Assembly: GCF_022682495.2 (NCBI RefSeq)
Contig: NC_071389.1
Location: forward strand, 7,865,199 to 7,929,198
Source: Desmodus rotundus
Taxonomy: Eukaryota > Chordata > Mammalia > Chiroptera > Phyllostomidae
Direction: 5' to 3'
DNA length: 64,000 nucleotides
The position numbers and the translations under genes are program-made. Under the pieces are notes generated by a model. The model did no database searches and was not told the origin of the DNA. It saw only the letters and a program-made list of their open reading frames with translations. Shown here piece after piece: positions 21,871 to 31,825 of this stretch. Within the stretch, counting starts at the first letter, position 1; each line of letters opens with the position of its first letter.

Positions 21871-22050
21871 CGTTATGACCCCGTCACATCTGTCCCATGC
21901 AGAGAGGCTCTTGTTCTCTTCTAAGATGATAAGGTTGATGGAGGTAAAAGTACCTCATATATATGGCTATTGTGGGGATTAAAATACTTAGACAAATCCT
22001 TAGACACATATCTGATGGGTATTAGCTATAATAATAACCACTGTATTATT
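21870..22050 (+). mobile_element. MIR SINE
   Basis: TCTAAGATGATAAGGTTG, GTACCTCATATATATGGC, GTGGGGATTAAAATACTTAG and a terminal GGGTATTAGCTATAATAATA match the MIR core through its 3' tail. Confidence 0.7.
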
Positions 22051-22059
22051 AGTCAGTGT

Positions 22060-22330
22060 AGGTAATGTTAGTTGCATCAACAAATAGACCTCAAAATCTC
22101 AAGGGCTTCACCCAACAAAAGATTATTTCCACTTCCCTTGCGATTCAGTGAGGGTCAGTGGATGGAGGTGGTTCCCTTGTACTGCTCCATCATCTTCAGC
22201 AGCCTCCGAAGTCGTCACTGAGTTACCTGCATCTGCTGACAGCTGAGAGAAGAGAGGGTTAGGGACGGTGTGAGAGGTTTTACATCTGGTCTTTCCAGGT
22301 GGTCCCCCTGATTACCTGGGGTAGGGACAT
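22060..22330. mobile_element. Ancient mammalian repeat (proximal part)
   Basis: CATCAACAAATAGACCTCAA, TCTCAAGGGCTTCACCCAAC and AAAGATTATTTCCACTTCC start the same repeat whose distal part appears at 6440. The family was not named. Confidence 0.45.
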
Positions 22331-24070
22331 GTGGTCTAGCTGTACTCCTAGTAGAGGAGACCCGTGGGTGTTAGTGAGCACTAAGGTTTTCTGCTACGTT
22401 ATTATCATTATAACCATTGTTTCCAAGGCCTCACCCCATTTTAGCAATCTACCTGGGCAGGACTTCCCTAAAAAGTACCCTGCCCCTCCCAAGTTCCCTC
22501 CCTGCCCACTGATACTTCTCGGTCCAGGGTCATACATATTTCTTCAGAACTTTAGAACCACAATCACAGAGAAGTATTCCTCACGTCGGAAAACAGTTAT
22601 TTTTAAAAGCCCTCTGACCTGAGTTCATGGCCAGTAATGGGTTCATGAACAACTGTCCACAGCACTATTTGCATTTTGAAGTAAGATGCCCAGAGGCAAA
22701 GAGGATCTGAGTTAGCTGGGGGGAGACACTCAGGCTTTTGGCAAGTGTTGACCTAGTGTCCTCGTCTTTTCAGATACGGCCCAAGTGGCGACTTTGAGGG
22801 AAGCTTGTTCCTTCTGTCCCGTCCAGGTGTAACGGTCACTTCTGGGGAGGGGAGGCTCCCCTGCTTCCTCCGTGTACTGGGACTCCCCACTGCCCACGAT
22901 GGGGCCTCTTTCATTCTCCCCACTCCAGACCCCCGGGGGAGTGCTCAGCGTACACAGCAGGCCTCGCCTCCCTTATCCCTGTGCTGCCTTTTGTTGCTCG
23001 GAGACCCCCGGCCAGAGAGCCCTGCTGCCGAGGTGACCACCCGCAAATATTTAACGAGCGGCTTCTGCGATCAGGGGCGTCATTATGTTTCCGTAATAGA
23101 GGGGAAAGGCACTTGTTTTTAGTTTAGGCAATTTCGTTTTTTGGAGTTCATAAAATGCCTTAGCCGGCAAGTCACTTAGAAAAGATTTCCTGCCTGAAAA
23201 ACATAAAATCTGTTCTGCTATCTGATCCACTTGTATGCATTTTTCTAGGCCTCTGGTTTTCTAATCAGGAGGGAAGAAGAGGACGTTTCATCCCTGTGCT
23301 CATTATAATATGTGACCATGTTTCAATTATATTTTTCTGTGGGCTGGATAAGGCTAATGAATAGATCTTTATCAAATAATTTGATAGACTTTGTTATACC
23401 CAGTAACTTGTGCTAATAAGGGGCACTCAGAATCTCGGGATGTGTTTGAAGTTCGCCCTGATGTCTGCAGAAAGTCAGAGAGAGTTTCTTGGAGATCAAA
23501 CGCAGTGTTGATGATCGGCGCCTCCTCATTATTGTCCACGTTGTTCCGCAGGAGTCAGAGCTGCGTGCCACCTTTCCTCACATGGGCAGCTCCAGCCAAT
23601 GGCCCCTGACGGGCTCCTGAACGAAAGAGCAGTAACATCCACGGAACAGCGGGGTGGGGTCTGGAAAGCAGTGAGTACGGTAAAAGCTCCGTGTGGTTCA
23701 GACACAGTCCCTTAAGTTGCCCGTGCAGGTTCGCCCAGAACTGGAACAGATTGCTCTTCTGTGAGTGGTAAGCACCAGGTGAGGTCGTAAGGGACTTTCT
23801 TCAGGAACCTTTAGGTCTTGTTTGTCTATCTGTGTATAGTCAAGCGCAGTCAGCCCAGTGAGGTGTCTCAGATCCATAAAGGCATCGTGTGCTCGGTTCT
23901 ACCACCTCGCACGGGGCACGTAAGGCACGTGGAGGGAAACCGTGGGCAGGAATTCGTGCTCCCATCAGTGACCTCTCCACACACTGCTATGTGTTGTAGT
24001 CTTCCCCCAACCTCCCATAAATGGCATGTGGTGTGACTTTTGCAGTGGTCGTCGCTGAGGGCTGACGGGG
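22330..24070. other. Intergenic DNA without gene
   Basis: No gene or confident repeat. The AT-rich section at 23190-23420 is repeat-free with several TAAT motifs. Most of the block looks single-copy. Confidence 0.45.
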
Positions 24071-24225
24071 CAAGCCCTTCACACGAGTGCCGTCATTTTA
24101 TCTTCTCAGGAGCCCGATGAGTTAGGTGGTTTTATAGATGAGGACGTTAAATCACTGAGAAGTTAAATCATTTGCTCAAGTAAAGAGGGAGCAAGTGAAC
24201 TTGAACCGAGGCCTGGCTGCCTCCG
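24070..24225 (-). mobile_element. MIR SINE
   Basis: Antisense MIR with CGTCATTTTATCTTCTCAGG, GATGAGTTAGGTGGTTTTAT, AGATGAGGACGTTAAATCAC and a degraded box end at about 24215. Confidence 0.8.
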
Positions 24226-24870
24226 AGGGGTGTGCCTCCGGGCCATTCCATCCTGTGGGTGGGTCGTCACTGATCATCTCATGCTGGGCGAGAAAAAGGT
24301 TGCAACTGAGCTACGCCCAGAAAGGAAGCTCGGGGTTTCTTTTCTCGTGTAAATCAGGGTCCCTCTGCTCCAGCCTCACTCACCTCTAGTTCTCTGCACA
24401 CGGCAAGTTCTGAGTACAATGCCGTTGCTCGGTGGCTTCAGTTTCTAGAGTTTCTCTTTCCCTGACATCAAGGCCCCTTCCGCCATTCTCCTCAGCATCA
24501 TTCTATGCCTGCAACTCAGGAAGGGGGGGACGTCTCCAGCCCCATGTCCACAAACTGCTCCCAGTTGCCAAGGCTTCTGCAACACATAGAATCACACCTC
24601 ACGCAGGTGCTTCCTGCACCCTCAGAAGTGAGTCCCATGGCTTTGGCCACAGTTAGTATTTGATGTGCACACTGATGTTAGAAAACAGATACCCCATCTC
24701 ACCCTCTCCCCCTTAGACTTCTGCCTCATGAAGGGATGGCCTAGCCTCAGATGATAAGGAGGGGAAGAAAGATGGAGGGAGGGAGGGAAGGGACGGAAGG
24801 AAGACAGGAGAGCGCCATGTGGCCCACCTGTCCCGGAAAGCACCATCTGGGTGGCGCTAGAGCAAAATGG
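24225..24870. other. Intergenic DNA with purine-rich tract
   Basis: GGAGGGA/GGAAG-rich purine tract at 24755-24810. Otherwise no gene or named repeat. Confidence 0.45.
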
Positions 24871-25075
24871 CAGAGAAAGCTGGCGTTCAAGTCACGTCTT
24901 CTCGGAGCAGCCCCGTCCTTGGCCATGTGATCAGACAACTCATTCAACTCTCCCGAACCTTGGCTTCGTCTTCCGTGAAGTGAAAGAAATATTGTCACAC
25001 ACCCCAAAGCATCGTGGCAGGAATTAAATGGGATGACATATTTAGTAGCTGTGGCACAGGGCGGGTACTGCCTAG
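24870..25075 (+). mobile_element. MIR SINE
   Basis: GCGTTCAAGTCACGTCTTC, CATGTGATCAGACAACTCAT, AACCTTGGCTTCGTCTTCC, CAGGAATTAAATGGGATGAC and GTGGCACAGGGCGGGTACTG trace MIR from the B box to the 3' end. Confidence 0.85.
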
Positions 25076-25079
25076 CCCC

Positions 25080-25755
25080 CCTGCCCCCCAATTGAGTTTC
25101 TCTCCCCCCAGGGAGGGCTTTCCATCTGGAAAGGCACAGACCTGCCTCCTGTTTTTCCAGTCGTTCTTCCCCTCCACGCCCCCTGCCCCACATGGTACAA
25201 CCGGAGCCTCTGCTACACTCCCATAATCATTGCTGGACCGACTGGCTCTTTGTTTGGAGGCCATGCTGATACTTCATCACCCTTTTGATCAGAAAGTCTG
25301 CCCTTATCTCTTAGGTCCCTTCTGCTGTAATTCTTATTTTTGCTTGTTCAGCCCTGAATGCAGTATGTATCTTCATTTTTCAAGGCAGCATTGAAAAGAA
25401 GGGGAGGAGGATAAGGAAGTAGAAAAAAATGAGGCCATTTAATGGAAGCCTGGACATTTCCGTGAGGTGTCGGGGCCTGAAAGAAAAAGGGAAGATGGAA
25501 GAGAGGCCGAGGCCCTCGCTGTAGTGTCTTACACTGAACCACCGCAGCCCTAAAATTATACTTTGAGGAACATTTCAAGATTATTACTCTTTTTTCCTTT
25601 AAGACAGAGGTCAATTGTAATGTGGGGAGTGGGACTTCTTTTGCCATTGGTTTAATAAAGAATCTTTACTGGGGAGAGTCAGATGCATTGGCTAGTTGAG
25701 CTGCTTCGACTCAGAATATTAAATTCATTTCTCAAGTGTTTGATTTTATGGCAGC
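25080..25755. other. Intergenic DNA without gene
   Basis: No gene or named repeat. A C-rich stretch at 25076-25115 and an AT-rich end were noted. Confidence 0.4.
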
Positions 25756-25935
25756 GGGTGGGTTGGTTGTCAGACCAGCCTGGGTTTACTTCCCAGCTCT
25801 TCCACTTATTGGCTATAAAGCCTCATGCAAGTTGCTTTTGTTTTTAGAATCTCACATGAAAGGCAGCTGATATTGACCTCACAGGAATGCGTGAGGATGA
25901 AATTATTTAATAGAAGCCAGAGAATCTGGCATCGC
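25755..25935 (+). mobile_element. MIR SINE
   Basis: GACCAGCCTGGGTTTACTTC, CAGCTCTTCCACTTATTGGC, then a gap in the core, then GTGAGGATGAAATTATTTAA and GAATCTGGCATCG. The middle appears partly deleted. Confidence 0.75.
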
Positions 25936-27080
25936 TGCCTTTTCAACAAATGTTTATTGGATGGGAGTTTAGATCTTGATAACATAATTCAGAGTAGCTT
26001 TAAGTTTGGGGGGCAGGGGAGAGGTAATCACAGGGGCTGGTGGAAGGTAAGGAGACCCGAAGGTCTCCTGGGTCCTTGATGCATTAGAAGAACCCCAGAG
26101 CAGGTGAATGACAGGCATGCCCTCAACTCAGAGCTGAAGTCACAGAGGCAAAAGGCCTCTGCTGCTCTGTGCAGGACAGTGTGTTCCAGATGCACGCAGC
26201 TGCGAGCCCCAGAGAGCCGAGGGCCTAGGCTTTCTGTAGGAGGCATGCTGTGTCCTCTCCCTTCCCGACTGGCGCCGACGGAGCCCAGCACAGGCTCTCT
26301 CTGTGCAGAGCTGGGACAGCGGCCATGACACAGAGAAAGGCACATGATGTCCCCAGGTGCCCCAGACATCAGCACCAAGATCTCCTTTTTAACTGTCCAG
26401 CCGTCGGTGGGAGGCCTCTCCCCTCCGGCCCTGGGAGCATTCCAGCCCTCCTCCCTGAGCGTCCTGGCAAGGCCTCCATCCATCCCATTGATCTGGCTCT
26501 GGTTCAGGAGCCGTCTGGAAGGAGCACATTCACTGCGTTCATCTGGGGTGTATCAGCCTCTCTTCCCAAAGGGGAAATGAGGAACTCCGGACATGCGACA
26601 GACTCTGCTGCCTTTAGTGTTCCCTCCTCTCGGAGCAAGAAACTGCAGAGGTGTGACAGGAATCTTTGTGACAAATCCGAGACAGACAGTGGCTTCCAGG
26701 CCTGGAGAAGGCTTTGGAAGACCCAGAGTGTTCTCTCGCAGCTCCAGAAATTCTCAGTGACTTAATCCTCCTCTTTGTGACAATGACCTGGAGTGACCTT
26801 GAGCCTTTTGACGAGGTCTAGGAAATATGAGAGTGGCTGAGATGTTGTTCACTCTCCCTTTGAATGCGTCAGTGTGCTGCTCCCAAACCGCCAGGTGACC
26901 CAGAGGCACAAAGCACGCGCTTTTCCTTTGGGAAATGGAATGATACCGCCAACTCTTTTTCATCGTCTTCTGCTTTCTCAGCCGGCTGTTATCACTCCTT
27001 CTGATTTTTATACTCCTTAAGTCAGTCAGTCTTGTGTCTTGGAAAACGTTTCAGGGCAACGCATTCTTTCTTTGTTTCCT
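25935..27080. other. Intergenic DNA with overlapping open frames
   Basis: Opposite-strand frames (26250-26765 plus and 26028-26483 minus) overlap and lack recognisable domains, so I treat them as chance. No repeat was recognised over most of the block. Confidence 0.4.
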
Positions 27081-27084
27081 CTAC

Positions 27085-27790
27085 TTCATTCATTCAGCAG
27101 ATGTTTGTTCAGGTCCTATGATGTGCCAGGCCCCGAAGACATATATTCCCAGTGTCATGGAACTGATACTCTCGTGTTGTTGGCAGACCACAAACAAGAG
27201 ACACAAGGAGCAACATACAGAACATCAGGTGGGGTAAGCGTACAGAGAATGTGAAGACTTGCAAGGCAGGGAGGGTGGTCTAGACATTTGTGCAGAGGTT
27301 TGAGGGGGTGAGAGAGCCACACACAGAGCCCTTGAGGCAGACAAAAGAGCAAATGCAAAGGCCCTGAGGCAGGGACATTCAGGTGCACTGAAACTCAGCC
27401 AGACAGCTAGTGTGGCTGGAGCAGAGCGAGTCATGGGAGCAATGGGAGAGGGGTCAGCGGGGTTGCGGCAAAGGGTATGGATTGACTTTGAGTGATGCGG
27501 GAGCCAGTGGAGAGTTTGGATCTTACTTACATGTTCGGACCCTCTCTCTGGCTGCTGTTTTGAGAATACACCACAGTGTGGCAAGGATGGAAGCAAACCA
27601 GTTAGGAAGCCCCTGCAGGGTGGGAGTGGGAGAGGATCGGGGCTGGACCTGGGTGGTAGCGGTGGACGTGGTGAGAGAGATTTGGAAGTCAGAATGATAT
27701 TAAGGAGGTAAAATGGGTAGGTTTTGAGGGATGAGAGAGGAATGTAGAATCATGTCCAAGGGTCCAGCCAGATGGAGATGTCACATACCA
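27085..27790 (+). mobile_element. L2-related long ancient repeat
   Basis: CATTCATTCAGCAGATGTTT, GATGTGCCAGGCCCCGAAGA, GCAAATGCAAAGGCCCTGAG, CTAGTGTGGCTGGAGCAGAG, CTCTCTGGCTGCTGTTTTGA and ATGTCCAAGGGTCCAG occur in family order. It is the longest copy in the window, about 700 bases. Confidence 0.72.
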
Positions 27791-27894
27791 CAAACGCCTT
27801 GAAGAGGGCCTGATTCTGGGAATAGCTCAGGTTTTTACCAGCTGGCAGGTGCCAGGCTGCTTGGCTGTGCCCACCCACAGGTTGTCCTGTCCAG

Positions 27895-28075
27895 CAGCTG
27901 CTGTTTGCTGGGCACTGTGTATGCTCTCTGCATACTGTGATGCCTTCAACCCTCTTCCCACACTTGGGAGATGGGGCCGGGGTTGTCCCCTTTTACAGAA
28001 GAGGGCATTGGGGCTGGAAAAGGTTAATGAAGTCACAGGTCACAGGTTGCATAGCTGGTAAAGGGAGGCAGGTAA
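27895..28075 (-). mobile_element. MIR SINE
   Basis: Antisense MIR: GCTGGGCACTGTGTATGCTC, TGTCCCCTTTTACAGAAGAG, GGTTAATGAAGTCACAGGTC and TTGCATAGCTGGTAAAGGG. It ends in a direct repeat, GGTAAAGGGAGGCA twice, from about 28059. Confidence 0.82.
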
Positions 28076-28295
28076 AGGGAGGCCTGCCTCCGGTGCTCCC
28101 TCGCGCTGGCTTGTCGATGGATCTGTAAATCTGAGTGCTCCCGGCATGACCATGTGTGAGCAGGGTGCTGTTGCATGTACTATATTATTTGGTTTCATCA
28201 TGCCCTCTGGGAAGGAGGAAAGTAAGGCAGTACCTGTCTTCAAGAAGTTGTGGAACTTAGGTAAGACCATTCATCAGATTGGTTTTAAAACAGTT
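28075..28295. other. Intergenic DNA without gene
   Basis: No gene or named repeat was seen between the MIR and the LTR. Confidence 0.4.
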
Positions 28296-28618
28296 TGTCT
28301 TAGTCCATTTGGGCACTTAAAACAAAATCACCATAGTCGGGATGGGAAGTCCAAGATCAAGGCACCCACAGATCCAGTGTCTGGTGAGACCCACTTCCTT
28401 AGTTCATGGATGGCCATCTTCTTAGTGTGTCCTCACCTGGTGAGAAGGGGGCAAGGACCTCTCTGGGATCCCTTCTATAAGGGCACTAATCCCATCACTA
28501 GGGCCCCACCCCCATGACCTAATCACCTCCCAAAGACTCTGCCTCTAAATACCCCCACAGTGGGGATTCGGTTTCAACACATGAGTTTCAGAGGGATGGA
28601 CATATTCAGTCCAGAGCA
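28296..28618 (-). mobile_element. MaLR solo LTR (THE1/MST/MLT1 group)
   Basis: Antisense LTR: TGTCTTAGTCCATTTGGG, GAAGTCCAAGATCAAGGCAC, CTATAAGGGCACTAATCCC, ATGACCTAATCACCTCCC, GGTTTCAACACATGAG, ending CAGTCCAGAGCA. It is about 320 bases with an internal deletion near 28325-28340, where the usual ATTTATTT section is missing. No internal retroviral region is attached. Confidence 0.87.
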
Positions 28619-28629
28619 CTATTTAAGAA

Positions 28630-28742
28630 AGGAAAGTGGGGAGTTGGATTCTTGGGCTCAATCCTGGCTTTGTCACTTCCTATTGTGTGACCTGGACAAG
28701 TGACCTCCCATTCTGAGACTCAGTTTCCATAGCTGCAAGTGG
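28630..28742 (+). mobile_element. MIR SINE, 5' half (interrupted)
   Basis: CTCAATCCTGGCTTTGTCAC, ATTGTGTGACCTGGACAAGT and GAGACTCAGTTTCCATAG match the MIR 5' half. It stops at the LTR insertion, and the other half resumes at 29186. Confidence 0.82.
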
Positions 28743-29180
28743 TGGTATGGGTTCCATTGTGTCCCCCACCCCTAGTTTATGTGCTGATGTCCTAAATCCC
28801 AGTGTCTAGGAAGTAGGGTTTTTATAAATATAATTAAAGTTAAGATGAGGTCACACTGGAGTAGGGTGGGCCCCTAATCCAATATGACCGGTGTCCTTAT
28901 AAAAAGGGGGACATTTGGGGACACACACACACAATGCTGTGAGAAGTTGAAGGCTGAGTCTGGGGTGGCAATGTATCTCCAGCCCAAGGAATGCCAGGGG
29001 CTGCCAGCAAACCACCAGAAGCTGGGTGAGAGGCCATGGGTCCTCACTCAGTGGAGGAACCAACCCTGTCGCACCTTGATCTTGGACTTCCTCCTGCAGA
29101 ACAGCGAGACGATATATTTCTGTTGTCTAAGCCACACAGTTGGTGGTAGTTTGTTTCCGCAGCCACAGCAAACTCATACA
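28743..29180 (+). mobile_element. MLT1-type MaLR solo LTR with target-site duplication
   Basis: It starts TGGTATGGGTTCCATTGTG, then TCCTTATAAAAAGGGG, GGAATGCCAGGGGCTGCCAG, CTTGATCTTGGACTTCC, and ends AACTCATACA. Flanks AGTGG (28738-28742) and AGCGG (29181-29185) differ by one base and fit the 5-base duplication of this retroelement class. A short CA repeat lies at 28921-28932. Confidence 0.92.
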
Positions 29181-29185
29181 AGCGG

Positions 29186-29265
29186 GGTTACCATGAGTGT
29201 GTGCTTCCCGAGATATTTTCTGGTTAAATAAGATAATGTATTTCAGTATCCCGGCACACAGCAAA
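29186..29265 (+). mobile_element. MIR SINE, 3' half (interrupted)
   Basis: GGTTAAATAAGATAATGTAT and CAGTATCCCGGCACACAGCA match the MIR 3' region and continue the 5' half at 28630. Confidence 0.7.
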
Positions 29266-29269
29266 TTTT

Positions 29270-29950
29270 TTAAATTAAGTTTGTGTAAGAAAAGTGAGTT
29301 GCTTTTAAAAAATATTAAGCTAATTGTGCAAATAGTACATGGTGAGGGTATAAATCATCATGCAGGTCCTTCAGTGACTGAAATTGAGGGGAACACGTGA
29401 GACACTGGAAGTCCCCCACGCTGGATCTCAAGGGACAGAGGGGTGTGACTTTGACAACCAGGGCCTTTAAAAGGTGGGACTTTCTAGACACCGCCTGTCA
29501 TTTCAGCCTCTTCGCCTCTGCTTTCCTTGCTCGCCGACTTCCACCTGAGCCTTGCTGGAACACTCATGTCAAACTGTGGAATCCAGTTACGGGAGATGGG
29601 TTGCCTGCCTTGGCCGCTGTCCAACGCCCTTTAATACTGGAAGGACCCCCATGATCAAACCACTTTAAATCTGTTCAAAACCTTGTTAAACCTTCTGTTC
29701 GAATTTATTGTTTGAAACTGCTCTGCAGTGAGGAATGCAGGCCTTTCCGAGGGCCGTTCCCCGAGCTGTCTCTGGTAAGGCTGTTGACGTGGGTTGCGAA
29801 TCCCTCGGTCGTTGGCTACAAGCAGTCGTGGTAAAATCTGCAGGAGCACACCCGGCCTGGAGCTGGGGCTGCGGCTCGCAGTCCAGAGGCAGGTGTTTCA
29901 CTCTCCTTCAACATCAGAGGGAACGCAGCACCTTCGGCACAGCCTCTGTC
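29270..29950. other. Intergenic DNA without gene
   Basis: No gene or named repeat is apparent. Several CpG-containing motifs lie at 29740-29880, but no CpG island is defined. Confidence 0.4.
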
Positions 29951-29953
29951 TCC

Positions 29954-30146
29954 CAGGGGTGTCCAACCTGCAGCCCACGGGCCGCAGGCGACTCAGGATG
30001 GCTAGGAATGTGGCCCAACACAAAATCGTAAAACACCGTGAGGGTTGTTTTTGTGATTATGTGTCACAGGGTATTTAATGTGTGGCCCAAGACAACTCTT
30101 CTTCTTCCCATGGGGCACATTGATGCCAGAAGTTTGGACAGCCTTG
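29954..30146. mobile_element. hAT-like nonautonomous DNA transposon
   Basis: The left end CAGGGGTGTCCAACCTG and the right end AGTTTGGACAGCCTTG form an imperfect inverted repeat. The interior has the GTGGCCCAACACAAAAT and GTGTGGCCCAAGACAACTC motifs of a common eutherian hAT family. An 8-base target duplication is not convincing. Confidence 0.72.
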
Positions 30147-31210
30147 GTGGTCCCTCTGCGTGATCCATGAGTTACATTTCTGAGTCAGACCGTGTAGCAT
30201 GTGTGTGTCTGGTTCTGCAGCTCCATGAGCTGCTTCAAACATCCTCAGTCACCATTTACAGCTTTTACGGTTTTACTCTGATGTTCTAGGGGAAACCCAA
30301 ATTAAGCGTCCCTGTGCATTTCACAAACTTCTCTGATGATACCTTGAGCTTGGTTTTACTCCCCGGGGGTCTTACCGTCTCTCTCGATGCCTCTCGGCCT
30401 ATTTTATGTCGAGCAGAGAAGATAAACTGATGTAATACAAATGATGGCTAATTACAAAGATCAGTTCTTGTAGCGACTCGAAAGAGGACCTGGTGTAAAT
30501 GAGGAAGACAAGTGGGTTGCGTGCTCCTGGTTTTTAGGTGGCCAACCGAAATGTCACGCTGTGTGCTCTCAGCCCTCAGCTTCTAATCTAATTAGACAGG
30601 ATAATTGCAGAGGCTGAGCCTGCTGATGGCCGACAAACATATCAGTCTAGTTTCATTCCCTCTAATAGGATGCTGGCGACACGGAGCCTGTCTTGGAACC
30701 ACCTCAGCCCTGGCTGGCCCCCGTCACCGGGAGAAGGCCTCTGAACTCAGACAGAACTCTGGTTTGATGTAGGGATGGATGGTTTCTGGGTATAGGGGTC
30801 ATTGCCAGGGCAGGGTGGGAGGGGTGCGTGTGTTGGGGGCGGGGGTGGTCAAGCCAAACTTTAAAAGTACATTAACAGAGAGGACAATTTTTGATTGGAT
30901 GAGGTAGAAAACTGAACCAAATCACTCATAGCTATTAAGGAATATGCCTTTTCATACTTTTAAGGGCCTTCCACGAACAGAGCTGAAATCCCTAGAACGT
31001 TGCCTAGGAGACCCTTTCAGAGACCTGTTGGCTTGAAGGGCTAAGGTGACTGACCTCCGTCTTGTCTGGTCTTCATCTGCAAGGCTGGGGTTCGGTTCTC
31101 AGGGCTCGCCAGTGAGCTTTTGGGTCATTCTGCCTGGTAGGCTGTCCGTTGCTGGCCATACTGGCTGCTCAATATTTATAAATATTATACATAAATAAAT
31201 AGCACCCGCC
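30147..31210. other. Repeat-poor intergenic DNA
   Basis: 30380-30690 is free of recognised repeats and holds homeodomain-type TAATTA/CTAATTAG motifs. 30808-30845 is G-rich (annotated separately). No gene is seen. Confidence 0.45.
30808..30845 (+). other. G-quadruplex-capable tract
   Basis: GGGCAGGGTGGGAGGGG (30808-30824) has four G-runs with loops of 2, 1 and 1 bases. Two further five-G runs follow at 30835 and 30841. Short loops favour a stable parallel quadruplex. Confidence 0.8.
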
Positions 31211-31215
31211 CTCAT

Positions 31216-31825
31216 TGTATTAATTTTCTGTTACAAGCTGCCACAAATTTACCAGTGATTAAAACGACATGCCTTTATGATCTCACAGTTCTGTAGGTCA
31301 GAAGTCCAGGTGCAGCGTGGCTCAGCCGGATCCTCGGCTTTGAGGAGGCCAAGACAAAAGTGTCAGCAGGGCCTTGTCCCTTCTGGAAGTTGTAGACGCG
31401 GACCTGCTCCCGAGCTTATTCAGACTGCTGGTTAAATTCAGCTCTCTGAGGTCGGACTGCAGTCTCCACTGCCCTGCAGGTCGTCAGCAGAGGGTAGGCC
31501 TTGGCTGCTAGGCTGTCTCCATCCTTCCTACCCTTTCCATGCGCCCTGTCTTCCAGCAGTGGAGCCAAGGTGCCAAGTCCCTCTCACGCTCCAGGTCTCT
31601 CCAACTGCCTCTTCTGCCTCATCTCTCTGACCCTGACTGAAGAAAGTTCTGTCTTTCCTTGTGATTAGATCGGGGTGCTCCAGACAACTCAGGAGCCTCT
31701 CCCTACGCTCAGGTCTATAACCTCAGTGTTACCTGCCCAGTCCCTTTGCCACGCAATACAACGCCTCCCCAGGGGCCAGGGATCGGGACACAGACATCTT
31801 TGGTGTGTAAGGGGGGGGGGGGTAA
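31216..31825 (-). mobile_element. MaLR/ERVL-type solo LTR
   Basis: Antisense LTR start TGTATTAATTTTCTGTTACA, then CACAGTTCTGTAGGTCAGAA, a long eroded centre, TGCCTCATCTCTCTGACCC, and the end near CAGACATCTTTGGTGTGTAA. The 12-G run 31811-31822 lies at its right edge. Subfamily not assigned. Confidence 0.75.
31811..31822 (+). repeat. Poly-G run (12)
   Basis: Twelve consecutive G bases follow TGGTGTGTAA. The run is likely to be polymorphic and prone to sequencing error. Confidence 0.95.

Noticed and set aside
26250..26765. 171-codon plus-strand frame
   Set aside because: Overlapped by a 151-codon opposite frame; no similarity recognised.
30710..30745. Possible fifth Ves SINE start (CCTGGCTGG motif)
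   Set aside because: Only about ten bases match. The A and B boxes and tail are absent.
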